In this document: positions 32,721 to 42,710 of the stretch, in pieces
How positions within the stretch are numbered: the first letter of the stretch is position 1
How the letters are laid out: each line of letters begins with the position of its first letter
DNA from: Halomonas cerina
GTDB lineage: Bacteria; Pseudomonadota; Gammaproteobacteria; Pseudomonadales; Halomonadaceae
Assembly: GCF_014192215.1 (NCBI RefSeq)
Contig: NZ_JACHXP010000012.1
Location: forward strand, 1 to 64,000
Length of the DNA: 64,000 bases
Reading direction: 5' to 3'
The notes under the pieces: model-generated
What the model was told of the DNA's origin: nothing
The model's input: only the letters and a program-made list of their open reading frames with translations
Database searches by the model: none
Translations under genes and position numbers: made by a program

Positions 32721-33422
32721 TCACAGCCGCTCGAGGTAGGCGGTGCCTCCCAGGTTGCCCATTTGCTGGCGGATCCAGGCGCTGCGGTTCAGCACATGGG
32801 GCCCGGGGCGGGAGGCGCTCCAGCCCCGGGGGTTGGGCAGGATGGCGGCCAGACGGCTGGCCTGGACGGCATCGAGATCGGCGGCGGAGACCCCGAAGTA
32901 GTGGCGTGCCGCGGCCTCCAGCCCGAAGACCCCACTGTCCCATTCGGCGATGTTGAGGTAGACCTCGAGGATGCGCTCCTTGGGCCAGAGCAGCTCGATC
33001 AGCAGGGTGAACCAGGCCTCCAGGCCCTTGCGGACCCAATTGCGTCCGGTCCACAGGAAGAGGTTCTTGGCGGTCTGCTGACTGAGGGTGCTGGCCCCAC
33101 GCAGGCCATCACCGTTGAGGCTCGCCGTGACGGCACGACGCAGCTCGACGAGGTCGAAGCCGTGGTGGTCGGGAAAGCGCTGGTCCTCGGCCGCAATCAC
33201 CGCGAGCTTGGCCTCGGGGGCGAGCTGCGACCAGGGACGCCAGGCCTGGCGGATTTCCAGCGACTCGCCGGCCCGCCAGGCCTGCACCTTGCGCTCGAGC
33301 ATCACCATGGAGCCACTCACCGGTACCACCCGGAACATCAGCACCAGCAGCACCGACAGCCCCACCCACCCCAGCAGCGCGAGGCCCAGGACCCGCGCTG
33401 CCCGACGCCGCCAGCTTCGCAT
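32721..33422 (-). CDS. mtgA: Monofunctional biosynthetic peptidoglycan transglycosylase
   Basis: This 233-residue GT51 enzyme polymerises lipid II into glycan strands. An N-terminal transmembrane anchor (residues about 12-32) leads into the periplasmic catalytic domain, with the catalytic glutamate in AAEDQRFPDHHGFD near residue 80, the second motif GASTLSQQTAKNLFLW near 110 and KERILEVYLNIAEWDSG near 148. Length matches MtgA. It follows gbdR on the same strand with a short gap (10 bases) and a GAGGA site, but its function is unrelated to betaine use. Its own promoter may lie in gbdR. Confidence 0.95.
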   Translation of the reverse strand: MRSWRRRAARVLGLALLGWVGLSVLLVLMFRVVPVSGSMVMLERKVQAWRAGESLEIRQAWRPWSQLAPEAKLAVIAAEDQRFPDHHGFDLVELRRAVTASLNGDGLRGASTLSQQTAKNLFLWTGRNWVRKGLEAWFTLLIELLWPKERILEVYLNIAEWDSGVFGLEAAARHYFGVSAADLDAVQASRLAAILPNPRGWSASRPGPHVLNRSAWIRQQMGNLGGTAYLERL

Positions 33423-33432
33423 CAGTCCTCAC

Positions 33433-34575
33433 TCATGTCCTGAGGCGCACGCTGGCGTAGGTGGGCTCGCTCCGGGCCTGGTCGAGCGCCGTCATGGCGG
33501 CGGATACCGGACCCTCGTCCGGCAGGGGCTCGAAGGAGGCCGTCTGCAGCAGCTGGGCCGTCTCCTTCTCGAGGGACAGAGCGGGCGACCTGAACGGTCC
33601 GCCCCCCTGCCGCTCGTCCCGTGGCGGCATGCCGAAGAGCTCTCGATAGCACTTGGAGAAATGCGGCGTGGAGACGAAGCCACAGGCCGACGACACATCG
33701 ATGATCGACAGGGAGGTCTGCTTGAGGAGCTGACGGGCCCGAGTCAGGCGCAGCTTGAGGTAGTAGCGTGACGGCGAGCAGTGCAGATGGCGCTGGAACA
33801 GACGCTCGAGTTGGCGGCGGGAGACGCCTACATAGTCGGCCAGTTCGTCGAGGTCGATGGGTTCCTCCAGGTTGGCCTCCATCAGCGCGACGATCTCCAG
33901 CAGCTTGGGCTGGGTGGTGCCCAGCACGTGTTTGAGCGGCACGCGCTGCAGGTCCTGTTCGTTGCGCACCCGCTCGCAGATGAACATCTCCGAGATACCC
34001 GCCGCGAGCTCCCGCCCATGGTCACGGCTGATCAGGGTGAGCATCATGTCCAGCGGCGCGGTGCCGCCGGATGAGGAGGCCCGATCCCGATCGATGGTGA
34101 ACAGCCGAGGGGTCAACACCACCCGCGGGAAGGCCTCCTGCATGGCCGCCAGGCATTCCCAGTGGATGCTGGCCTCATAGCCGTCGAGCAGGCCGGCCCG
34201 GGCCAGCGCCCAGCTGCCGGTGCAGATGGCGCCCAGCCGCCGCGAGAGCCGGGCCTGGGACTGCAGCCAGACGAGATGCTCGCGTTGCACGCTGCGACTG
34301 GGCCCCACCCCGCCACAGACGATCACCGTGTCCAGCGCCAGCGGCACCGAGGTCGCCGCGTCGGGGGTGACCGTGAGACCGTCACTGGCGACCACGGGGC
34401 CGCCATCCAGGCTCAGGGTGAACCAGCGGTACAGCTCACGCCCGGCCAGCTGATTAGCCATGCGCAACGGCTCGATGGCCGAGGCCAGGGAGATGAGGGT
34501 GAAGTTGTCCAGCAGGAGAAAACCCAGGGTCTGGATCCTGGTCTGGTCAGCGGGGGGTCGAGGATCAGGTGCCAT
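33433..34575 (-). CDS. gbdR: AraC-family regulator of glycine betaine catabolism
   Basis: This 380-residue activator has an N-terminal DJ-1/PfpI-like (GATase1) domain (TLGFLLLDNFTLISLASAI near 17, GAICTGSWALARAGLLDG near 123) and a C-terminal AraC helix-turn-helix pair (LDELADYVGVSRRQLERLF near 245 and SIIDVSSACGFVSTPHFSKC near 295). This architecture and the neighbourhood identify GbdR, which in Pseudomonas responds to glycine betaine and dimethylglycine and activates gbcAB, dgc, sox and related genes. Start 34575 is chosen because GGAGG is seven bases before it but only one base before the ATG at 34581. About 30 residues at the C-terminus extend beyond the second helix-turn-helix. Confidence 0.93.
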   Translation of the reverse strand: MAPDPRPPADQTRIQTLGFLLLDNFTLISLASAIEPLRMANQLAGRELYRWFTLSLDGGPVVASDGLTVTPDAATSVPLALDTVIVCGGVGPSRSVQREHLVWLQSQARLSRRLGAICTGSWALARAGLLDGYEASIHWECLAAMQEAFPRVVLTPRLFTIDRDRASSSGGTAPLDMMLTLISRDHGRELAAGISEMFICERVRNEQDLQRVPLKHVLGTTQPKLLEIVALMEANLEEPIDLDELADYVGVSRRQLERLFQRHLHCSPSRYYLKLRLTRARQLLKQTSLSIIDVSSACGFVSTPHFSKCYRELFGMPPRDERQGGGPFRSPALSLEKETAQLLQTASFEPLPDEGPVSAAMTALDQARSEPTYASVRLRT

Positions 34576-34764
34576 GATCATTCCTCCAAACCCCGACGCC
34601 TCTGGAGGGGTCGGTGTCGCGAAAGCCTTTGTGATTGTCTGCCGGGAAGGCACCACTAGGCGCGCGCCTGGCGGCTCGTGAGACCCTCCGACATCACTAG
34701 CATGGTTGCACGCCACCCCCCTGAACACAATCGTCCCGCGACGGCAGTCGACCTGGCCCGGGAT
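34576..34764. other. gbdR leader and fghA tail region
   Basis: This 189-base gap lies between fghA (upstream, same strand) and gbdR. It should contain the gbdR promoter. No hairpin with a T-run was found after fghA, and no operator could be assigned. Confidence 0.4.
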
Positions 34765-35619
34765 TCAGCGCTTCTTCAATCGCTCGGCATGGTAACGCAG
34801 ATGGTCATCGATGAAGCTGGCGATGAAGAAGTAGCTATGGTCGTAGCCCGGCTGGCGACGCAGGGTCAGGGGATGATCCCGCTCGGCGCAGGCCGCCTCC
34901 AGGCGTTCGGGGAAGAGCTGCTCCTCGAGGAAGTCGTCCGCCTCACCCTGGTCGATGAACAACGGCTGGCGCGAGGCCCCCTTGGCCACCAGTTCGCAGG
35001 CATCGTACTGGGTCCAGGTGGACGTGTCGTCCCCTAGATAGCCGCTGAAGGCCTTGCGTCCCCAGGGGGAGCGGATGGGATTGACGATGGGGGCGAAGGC
35101 CGAGACCGAGCGGTAGTGGCCGGGACGCCGCAGCGCCAGGATCAGGGCCCCGTGGCCGCCCATGGAGTGGCCACTGATCGACTCGCGGCCGTTGACCGGA
35201 AAGTGCTGGCGCACCACCGAGGGCAACTCCTCGGCCACGTAGTCATACATGCGGTAGTGGCCCTTCCAGGGCGCCCGGGTGGCGTTGACGTAGAAGCCGG
35301 CACCGGTGCCGAAGTCGTAGCTGTCCTCCTCGCCAGGCAACTCCAGGCCACGTGGACTGGTATCCGGACAGACGATGGCGATGCCAAGCTCGGCCGCCAG
35401 CCGGTGGGCCCCGGCCTTCTGCATGAAGTTCTCGTCGGTGCAGGTCAGGCCGGAGAGCCACCACAGCAGCGGCACCCGCTCGCTTTCCGCCTGAGGCGGC
35501 AGGTAGATGGCGAAGGTCATCTCGCAGTCCAGCGCCCGGGAGCGGTGGCGATAGCGCTTGTGCCAGCCGCCGAAGCTGCGGTTGGCCGACACCAGCTCCA
35601 GGTGCTCGGTCATGGTCAT
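34765..35619 (-). CDS. fghA: S-formylglutathione hydrolase
   Basis: This 284-residue esterase-D type hydrolase releases formate and glutathione from S-formylglutathione, the second step of glutathione-dependent formaldehyde oxidation. The nucleophile motif is SGHSMGGHGAL near residue 148, with the acid in DQGEADDFL near 225 and the catalytic His in GYDHSYFF near 259. ATG 35619 was chosen: GGAG lies about nine bases upstream; a 50-residue longer frame has no ribosome site. It lies about 146 bases after frmA on the same strand, so it is probably co-transcribed. It gives the locus a second, independent route from formaldehyde to formate. Confidence 0.94.
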   Translation of the reverse strand: MTMTEHLELVSANRSFGGWHKRYRHRSRALDCEMTFAIYLPPQAESERVPLLWWLSGLTCTDENFMQKAGAHRLAAELGIAIVCPDTSPRGLELPGEEDSYDFGTGAGFYVNATRAPWKGHYRMYDYVAEELPSVVRQHFPVNGRESISGHSMGGHGALILALRRPGHYRSVSAFAPIVNPIRSPWGRKAFSGYLGDDTSTWTQYDACELVAKGASRQPLFIDQGEADDFLEEQLFPERLEAACAERDHPLTLRRQPGYDHSYFFIASFIDDHLRYHAERLKKR

Positions 35620-35716
35620 AACGGAACTCTCCTTGATCGAGGTGACCGCCGACAGCCGAGGCCCTTGGCGTCTTCTGCCGACGGCGACCGCTTGTCTCGC
35701 CTGGCGAAAGTGGCGC

Positions 35717-36996
<1,280 letters not shown>

Positions 36997-37899
36997 ATGC
37001 AGCGCTGGGACCGCGTCGAGGCCTTCGTCGAAGTGGTACGCCAAGGGGCCTTCAATGCCGCCGCCGAACGACTCAGGGTGTCCAGCTCGCATGTCAGCCG
37101 GCTGGTCGGCCAGCTCGAGCAGCAGCTCGACACCCCCCTGCTCTATCGCACCACCCGGCGGCTGCGCCTGACCGAGGCGGGACGAGTCTACTATCAGTAC
37201 TGCCGCCATCTGGTCGAGGGCCTTCAAGAGGCCGAGGCCGCGGTCAAGGACCTCCAAGACCGCCCCAGCGGCCTGCTCGGCCTGACCTGCGCCACCACCT
37301 TCGGCGAGCGCTTCATCGCCCCGCTGGTCCACGACTTCATGGCCTGTCATCCCCGCCTCCGGGTACGCATGCACTTCACCAACCGCCGGGTGGACATCAT
37401 CGACGAGGGCTTCGACATCGCCATCCGCCTGGGCCACCTCGAGGACTCTTCCTTGATCGCCCGGCGCCTGTGTGAGCGTCGCGAGTACGTGGTCGGCGCG
37501 CCGGCCTACTTCACCCGCATCGCCCAGCCCCACAGCCTTTCCGAGCTGTCCCGGCATCGCTGCCTGATAGGCTCCCGGGACCACTGGCGATTCGACATGG
37601 ACGGGGTACGCCGCGAGGTGCGCGTCGACGGCCCCTGGGAAGGGAACTCCGGTCCGGCATTACTCGATGCCGCCCTCAAGGGGCTGGGGCTCGCCCAGCT
37701 GCCCGACTACTACGTCGAGCCCTACCTGCAATCGGGCGAGCTGATCAGCGTGCTCGACGCCTATCGCCATGGCGACACCGCGGTATGGGCGGTCTATCCC
37801 CACCACCGCCACCTGTCGCCCAAGGTGCGCCAGTTCGTCGACTACCTGGTCGCCCATATCGGCGAGGTCCTGCCCTCCCGCAGCCCGGCGGCCCCATGA
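36997..37899 (+). CDS. LysR-family regulator, CrgA-like
   Basis: This 300-residue LysR protein has an N-terminal winged helix (MQRWDRVEAFVEVVRQGAFN then SSSHVSRLVGQLEQQL, residues 1-50) and an effector domain typical of the CrgA/DhcR-type group (LRVRMHFTNRRVDIIDEGFD near residue 120). ATG 36997 follows GGGAGG by four bases and is preferred over a TTG at 36964. It is divergent from frmA, so control of the glutathione-dependent formaldehyde operon is the natural hypothesis; the effector could be formaldehyde or a thiol adduct. Its stop lies within the A-run of a terminator that serves the convergent liv operon. Confidence 0.9.
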   Translation: MQRWDRVEAFVEVVRQGAFNAAAERLRVSSSHVSRLVGQLEQQLDTPLLYRTTRRLRLTEAGRVYYQYCRHLVEGLQEAEAAVKDLQDRPSGLLGLTCATTFGERFIAPLVHDFMACHPRLRVRMHFTNRRVDIIDEGFDIAIRLGHLEDSSLIARRLCERREYVVGAPAYFTRIAQPHSLSELSRHRCLIGSRDHWRFDMDGVRREVRVDGPWEGNSGPALLDAALKGLGLAQLPDYYVEPYLQSGELISVLDAYRHGDTAVWAVYPHHRHLSPKVRQFVDYLVAHIGEVLPSRSPAAP

Positions 37900-37922
37900 A
37901 AAAGGCGCCCACGTAGGGCGCC
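37899..37922 (-). terminator. Intrinsic terminator of the liv-type operon
   Basis: Hairpin arms GGCGCCC (37904-37910) and GGGCGCC (37916-37922) are followed on the minus strand by five T residues (37899-37903). It lies about 25 bases after the livM-type stop. Confidence 0.8.
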
Positions 37923-37946
37923 ACAGGGGAGGCACATCAGGCCGAC

Positions 37947-38930
37947 TCACTTGAAGTTCTTGCGCACCATCTTCTGGATCTCGCCGACGATGCCGCTGCG
38001 GAAGCTCAGCACGCAGATCACGAAGATCGCGCCCAGGATCACGCTCACCCAGTTGCCCAGCGGCGATTGGGCGAGTTGCGTCTGCAGGCTGACCACCAGG
38101 CCGGCGCCCACCACCGGACCGAACAGGGTGCCCACCCCGCCGAGCAGGGTCATCAGGATCACCTCGCCGGACATGTGCCAGTGGGCGTCGGTCAGCGAGG
38201 CGAGTTGGAAGACCACCGTCTTGGTGGAGCCCGCCAGACCGGCGAGCCCTGCCGAGATGATAAAGGCCACCAGCTTGTAGGCATCGACGTTGTAGCCCAG
38301 CGACACGGCCCGCGGCTCGTTCTCGCGGATCGCCTTGAGGACCTGGCCGAAGGGCGAGTGCACGGTGCGCTGGATGAGCGCGAAGCCGATCACGAACACC
38401 GCCAGCACGAAGTAGTACATGTTGAGGTTGTCGGCGAGGCTGATCAGGCCGAACAGCTCGCCCCGCGGCACCCCGTGCAGGCCATCCTCGCCGCCGGTGA
38501 AAGGCGCCTGGACGAAGAAGAAGAACATCATCTGGGCCAGCGCCAGGGTCACCATGGCGAAGTAGATGCCCTGGCGGCGGATCGCCACGACGCCGAACAG
38601 GGTGCCCAGTACTACCGCGGCAGAGGTGCCAATCAGGATGCCCAGTTCCGGCGTCAGCCCTGGGTAGCTCGCCAGCATGATACCGGTGAAGTAGCCGCCG
38701 GTGGCCAGGAAGGCGGCATGCCCGAAGGACAGGAGCCCCGCGAAGCCCAGCAGCAGGTTGAAGGCACAGGCGAACAGCGCGAAGCACAGCACCTTCATCA
38801 AGAACACCGGATAGGCGACGAAGGGCGCCACCAGCGCGATGGCCAGCAGGGCCAGATAGAGGGCGCTGCGGCGTAGCCGGGCGTTGCGTTGGCGCTGCAT
38901 GGCGGGGGTCAGGGAATGGGTAGTGGCCAT
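37947..38930 (-). CDS. livM: Branched-chain amino acid type ABC permease, LivM-like
   Basis: This 327-residue inner-membrane permease of the HAAT family has about 8-10 membrane segments and the conserved cytoplasmic stretch LSFGHAAFLATGGYFTG near residue 68. It pairs with the LivH-like permease. ATG 38930 was chosen because AAGGAGG lies nine bases before it; a GTG one codon earlier is also open. It starts five bases after the livH-type stop and ends at an intrinsic terminator. Substrates of this family include branched-chain amino acids, urea, amides and aromatic acids; nothing in the permease tells which. Confidence 0.88.
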   Translation of the reverse strand: MATTHSLTPAMQRQRNARLRRSALYLALLAIALVAPFVAYPVFLMKVLCFALFACAFNLLLGFAGLLSFGHAAFLATGGYFTGIMLASYPGLTPELGILIGTSAAVVLGTLFGVVAIRRQGIYFAMVTLALAQMMFFFFVQAPFTGGEDGLHGVPRGELFGLISLADNLNMYYFVLAVFVIGFALIQRTVHSPFGQVLKAIRENEPRAVSLGYNVDAYKLVAFIISAGLAGLAGSTKTVVFQLASLTDAHWHMSGEVILMTLLGGVGTLFGPVVGAGLVVSLQTQLAQSPLGNWVSVILGAIFVICVLSFRSGIVGEIQKMVRKNFK

Positions 38931-38934
38931 CACG

Positions 38935-39822
38935 TCATGCCTCCTTACCGAAGAGTCCCGCGGGACGCAGCATCAGGACGACGACCATCACCAGGAAGAT
39001 CACGGTGTTGGCCGCCTCGGGGTAGTAGACCTTGGTGAGCCCTTCGATCAGGCCCATGCCCAGGCCGGTGAGCACGGCGCCGAGGATCGAGCCCATGCCG
39101 CCGATCACCACCACGGCGAAGACCACAATCAACAGGCTCGAGCCCATGGTGGGCGATACCGGGTAGAGCGGGGCGGCCAGCACCCCGGCGAAGGCAGCCA
39201 GCGCCACCCCGAAACCGTAGGTCAGGGTGATCAGCAGCGGCACGTTGACGCCGAAGGCCTGCATCAACGCCGGGTTCTCGGTACCGGCCCGCAGGTAGGC
39301 ACCCAGCCGGGTCCGCTCGATCATGAACCAGGTGCCCAGGCAGACCACCAGCGCCGCCACCAGCACCCAACCGCGGTAGGTGGGCAGGAACATGAAGCCT
39401 AGGTTCAGCCCCCCCTGGAGCGCCTCGGGCACCGGATAGCTCGAACCGGACACCCCGAAGAAGTTGATCAGGGCGCCCTCGAAGATCAGTGCCAGGCCGT
39501 AGGTCAGCAGCAGGCCATAGAGGTGGTCCAGGTGGGCGATGCGCCGCAGGAGGGTGCGCTCGATCACCACACCCAGGGCCCCCACCACCAGCGGCACCAG
39601 CAGCAGCGCCAGCCAGTAGTTGATGCCCAGGTACTGAAGCCCCAGCAGGGCCGCGAAGGCCCCCAGCATGTACTGGGCGCCGTGGGCGAAGTTGATGATC
39701 TTCAGAAGCCCGAAGATCACCGCCAGCCCCAGGCTGAGCAGGGCATAGAAGGCGCCGTTGATCAGGCCCAGCATCAGCTGGCCCATGAATACCGCCAGCG
39801 GCACCCCGAATATCATCGTCAT
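38935..39822 (-). CDS. livH: Branched-chain amino acid type ABC permease, LivH-like
   Basis: This 295-residue permease has about eight hydrophobic segments and the family motif NFAHGAQYMLGAFAAL near residue 44, followed by a C-terminal GGMGSILGAVLTGLGMGLIEG. It forms the translocation channel with the LivM-like protein in the inner membrane. GAGGAG lies eight bases before the ATG at 39822. It lies 60 bases downstream of the binding-protein gene. The operon order is ATPase, ATPase, binding protein, permease, permease, so all five parts are present. Confidence 0.88.
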   Translation of the reverse strand: MTMIFGVPLAVFMGQLMLGLINGAFYALLSLGLAVIFGLLKIINFAHGAQYMLGAFAALLGLQYLGINYWLALLLVPLVVGALGVVIERTLLRRIAHLDHLYGLLLTYGLALIFEGALINFFGVSGSSYPVPEALQGGLNLGFMFLPTYRGWVLVAALVVCLGTWFMIERTRLGAYLRAGTENPALMQAFGVNVPLLITLTYGFGVALAAFAGVLAAPLYPVSPTMGSSLLIVVFAVVVIGGMGSILGAVLTGLGMGLIEGLTKVYYPEAANTVIFLVMVVVLMLRPAGLFGKEA

Positions 39823-39882
39823 GGCAGGGTCTCCTCGCCGTCATGGGGCGGCGGCCGCAGCCGCCGCCGGGTCGGGCTCAGC

Positions 39883-41097
39883 TCACTGGTTGACCAGGTC
39901 GCACTGACTCTCGCTGAGCGGGCGGTAGGCCTCGTCGGCGGGAATAGTGCTCTTGATCTCGTAGAGGTCCCACTCGCCGGTGGATTCCTCGGGGGTCTTC
40001 ACCTCGGCCAGGTACATGTCGTGGACCATACGGCCATCCTCGCGGATACGCCCATTGCGCGCGAACATGTCCTCCACCGGGGTCTCGGCCATCTGGGCAC
40101 GCACGGCCATGGGGTCGTCGGTATCCACGGCGTCGACGGCGTTGAGGTAGTGCATGGTGCTGGAGTAGATGCCCGCCTGAACCATGGTCGGCATCCTGCC
40201 CATCCGCTCGAAATAGCGCTCGGCCCACTCGCGGGACTGCTCGTCCATGTCCCAGTACCAGCCGGTGGTCAGCAGCAGGCCCTGGGTCGCCTCGAGTCCC
40301 ATGGCGTGAACGTCGTTGAGGAAGATCAGCAGGCCGGCGAGCTGCTGGCCGGCCTGGGTCAGCCCGAACTGGCTGGCGGTCTTGATGGCGTTGACGGTAT
40401 CGGAGCCGGCATTGGCCAGGCCGATGATATCGGCCCCGGAGCCCTGGGCCTGGAGGATGTAGGAGGAAAAGTCATTGGTCGGGAAGGGATGGCGCACCCT
40501 GCCCACGACCTCGCCGCCATGCTCTTCCACCACCTGGGTCACGTCGTTCTCCAGGGCATGGCCGAAGGCGTAGTCCGCGGTGAGCATGAACCAGGTGTCG
40601 CCGCCCTGCTCGACCACCGCCTTGGCGGTGCCATGGGCCAGCGGATAGGTGTCGTAGACCCAGTGGATATGATTGGGGGTGCAGTGCTCGTTGGTGATGC
40701 TGGAGGCCGCGGAGCCGGAGACGATGCCCAGGCCCCCCGCCTCTTCCAGCACCTTGGTCACCGCGATGGTCACCGAGGAGGCGACCATCCCCGCCACCAG
40801 ATCGACATTCTGCTGATCGATCCAGCCGCGCACGGTGTTGGCACCCACATCGGCACTGTTGCGGTCATCGGCGCTGAACACCTCGATCGGCACGCCGTTG
40901 ACCTCACCGCCGAAGTCCTCCACGGCCATCTCCAGGGCTTCGAGGCCGCCGGGACCGGCCAGGTCGCGGTAGGTGCCGGACATGTCGGCCAGGTAACCGA
41001 TGCGTACCGCATCGTTGCTCATCTGGGCTTGGGCACCGCTGGCCATCATGGCGGTGACGGCGATGGTGCTGGCAAGCAGGGTCTTGTTGAAGGTCAT
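39883..41097 (-). CDS. Periplasmic substrate-binding protein of the HAAT ABC transporter
   Basis: This 404-residue protein has a signal peptide (MTFNKTLLASTIAVTAMMAS, cleavage after GAQA near residue 25). The mature start VRIGYLADMSGTYRDLAGPG is typical of LivK/AmiC-type type-I binding proteins. Later segments (DRNSADVGANTVRGWIDQ near 85, ASSVTIAVTKVLEEAGG near 105, DTYPLAHGTAKAV near 150) resemble members that bind non-amino-acid ligands rather than LivJ/LivK, but this is a weak impression. A GGAGAG site precedes the ATG, and the leader has an AACAACAA motif. The ligand is unknown; a pathway-related quaternary amine or amide is possible from location. Confidence 0.88.
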   Translation of the reverse strand: MTFNKTLLASTIAVTAMMASGAQAQMSNDAVRIGYLADMSGTYRDLAGPGGLEALEMAVEDFGGEVNGVPIEVFSADDRNSADVGANTVRGWIDQQNVDLVAGMVASSVTIAVTKVLEEAGGLGIVSGSAASSITNEHCTPNHIHWVYDTYPLAHGTAKAVVEQGGDTWFMLTADYAFGHALENDVTQVVEEHGGEVVGRVRHPFPTNDFSSYILQAQGSGADIIGLANAGSDTVNAIKTASQFGLTQAGQQLAGLLIFLNDVHAMGLEATQGLLLTTGWYWDMDEQSREWAERYFERMGRMPTMVQAGIYSSTMHYLNAVDAVDTDDPMAVRAQMAETPVEDMFARNGRIREDGRMVHDMYLAEVKTPEESTGEWDLYEIKSTIPADEAYRPLSESQCDLVNQ

Positions 41098-41126
41098 GGT
41101 TCTCTCCGTGGCCCACGCGGGGCGGT

Positions 41127-41134
41127 TTGTTGTT
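41127..41134 (-). promoter_or_regulatory. AACAACAA leader motif before the binding-protein gene
   Basis: The minus strand carries AACAACAA here, 30 bases before the start codon at 41097. It is one of three exact copies found in front of transporter genes in this window (others at 17102-17109 and 22212-22219) and matches the AAYAAYAA target pattern of Hfq/Crc repression. Confidence 0.45.
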
Positions 41135-41181
41135 GTGATACCAGTCGAGTATTGGTGGTCTGCCGACCAACGAGCTGGCCG

Positions 41182-41940
41182 TCACACTCCCAGCAGGGTA
41201 TTGAGGTGCTCGCGCCGCGAAGGCAGCTCGGCGGCGCTGATCTGTTCGATGATCCGGCCGTGCTCCATGACGAAGTGACGGTCGGCCAGCGGCGCGGCGA
41301 AGCGGAAGTTCTGCTCCACCAGCACGATGGTCATGCCGCGCTCCTTGAGCTTGACCAGCACCTCGCCCAGCGCCTGGACGATCACCGGCGCCAGCCCCTC
41401 GGTGATCTCGTCGAGCAGCAACAGCCGCGCCCCGGTGCGCAGGATGCGCGCCATGGCCAGCATCTGCTGCTCGCCGCCGGAGAGCCGGGTGCCCTGGCTG
41501 CGGCGCCGCTCGTAGAGATTGGGGAACATCGCGTAGATTTCGTCGAGGCCCATGCCGCCGGAGCGCACCGTGGGCGGCAGCAACAGGTTCTCCTCGACGT
41601 CGAGACTGGCGAAGACGCCGCGTTCCTCGGGGCAGTAGCCGATGCCCAGCCGCGGGATGCGGTGGGGCGGCATGCCCAGGGTCTCGTTGCCGTTGATGAC
41701 GATGGAGCCGGTGCGCCGGCCCACCATGTTCATGATCGCCTTGAGGGTGGTGCTGCGCCCGGCGCCATTGCGCCCCAGCAGGGTCACCAACTCGCCGCGC
41801 TTCACGTCGAAGTCGACCCCATGCAGGATATGCGACTCGCCGTAGAAGGCGTGCAGGTCGCTGACCCGCAGCATCTCGGCACCCTCGTCGTCCTGGTACT
41901 GGAGCGCCGTGTCCTGAACCGCCTCTGCTGACTGGCTCAT
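41182..41940 (-). CDS. livF: ABC transporter ATPase, LivF-like
   Basis: This 252-residue ATPase energises the HAAT transporter. It has Walker A GRNGAGRSTTLKAIMN near residue 55, where the usual GKS/T lysine is an arginine (GAGRST), the signature LSGGEQQMLAMAR near 153 and Walker B LLLLDEITEGL near 173. It starts with an extra 20-residue leader compared with LivF. The start overlaps livG as ATGA. The Walker A Lys-to-Arg change is noteworthy because the lysine normally contacts the phosphates; the paired LivG-like ATPase has a normal GKT. Confidence 0.92.
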   Translation of the reverse strand: MSQSAEAVQDTALQYQDDEGAEMLRVSDLHAFYGESHILHGVDFDVKRGELVTLLGRNGAGRSTTLKAIMNMVGRRTGSIVINGNETLGMPPHRIPRLGIGYCPEERGVFASLDVEENLLLPPTVRSGGMGLDEIYAMFPNLYERRRSQGTRLSGGEQQMLAMARILRTGARLLLLDEITEGLAPVIVQALGEVLVKLKERGMTIVLVEQNFRFAAPLADRHFVMEHGRIIEQISAAELPSRREHLNTLLGV

Positions 41941-42710
41941 GCGCTGGCCTCCTCTTCCGCTGCCTCGCTGCCCATGTAGGCCTCGCGCACCTGGGGATTG
42001 CGCGAGACCTCCTGATAGTCCCCTTCGGCCAGCACCGCGCCGCGCGCCAGCACGGTGATGCGATCACACAGCCGGCTGACCACGCTGAGATTGTGCTCCA
42101 CCATCAGCACGGTGCGCCCCTTCGAGACCCGGCGGATCAGTTCGACGATGCGATCCACGTCCTCGGCGCCCATGCCCTGGGTGGGCTCGTCGAGCAGCAT
42201 CAGAGTAGGGTCCAGCGCCAGGGTGGTGGCCACCTCCAGCGCCCGCTTGCGCCCGTAGGGCATCTCCACGGTGAGCACGTCGGCATAGTCGGCAAGGCCG
42301 ACCTCGTCGAGCAGTTCCAGGGCGCGCTCATTGAGATGATCGAGGCTTCTCTCGGACTTCCAGAAGTGGAAGGAGGTACCAAGCGTGCGCTGCAGGGCCA
42401 CGCGCACGTTCTCCAGCGCGGTCATGTGACCGAACACCGCCGAGATCTGGAAGGAGCGCACCAGCCCCAGGCGGGCGATCTCGTTGGCCTTCATGCCGGT
42501 GATGGGCTTGCCGCGATAGAGGATCTCGCCGCGGGTCGGCGGCAGGAACTTGGTGAGCAGGTTGAAGACGGTAGTCTTGCCAGCCCCGTTGGGGCCGATC
42601 AGGGCATGGATATGCCCTTCCCGGACCTGCAGGTTGACGTCATCCACGGCAGTGAAGCCGCGGAACTCCTTGGTCAACCCACGAGTTTCCAGTATGAACG
42701 CCTGGGTCAT
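41937..42710 (-). CDS. livG: ABC transporter ATPase, LivG-like
   Basis: This 257-residue ATPase is the first gene of the five-gene HAAT transporter operon. Walker A is GPNGAGKTTVFNLLT near residue 38. The LivG-type signature helix reads MPYGRKRALEVATTLALDP near 150, with Walker B LMLLDEPTQGM after it. It overlaps livF by four bases. A GAGG site precedes the ATG. The upstream region to sdaA is 326 bases and holds an AACAAC-rich leader. It hydrolyses ATP on the cytoplasmic face together with the LivF-like subunit. Confidence 0.92.
   Translation of the reverse strand: MTQAFILETRGLTKEFRGFTAVDDVNLQVREGHIHALIGPNGAGKTTVFNLLTKFLPPTRGEILYRGKPITGMKANEIARLGLVRSFQISAVFGHMTALENVRVALQRTLGTSFHFWKSERSLDHLNERALELLDEVGLADYADVLTVEMPYGRKRALEVATTLALDPTLMLLDEPTQGMGAEDVDRIVELIRRVSKGRTVLMVEHNLSVVSRLCDRITVLARGAVLAEGDYQEVSRNPQVREAYMGSEAAEEEASA

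Noticed and set aside
39523-41931. 802-codon open frame opposite the livH-type, binding-protein and livF-type genes
   Set aside because: It spans several real genes on the other strand and has shadow-type composition.
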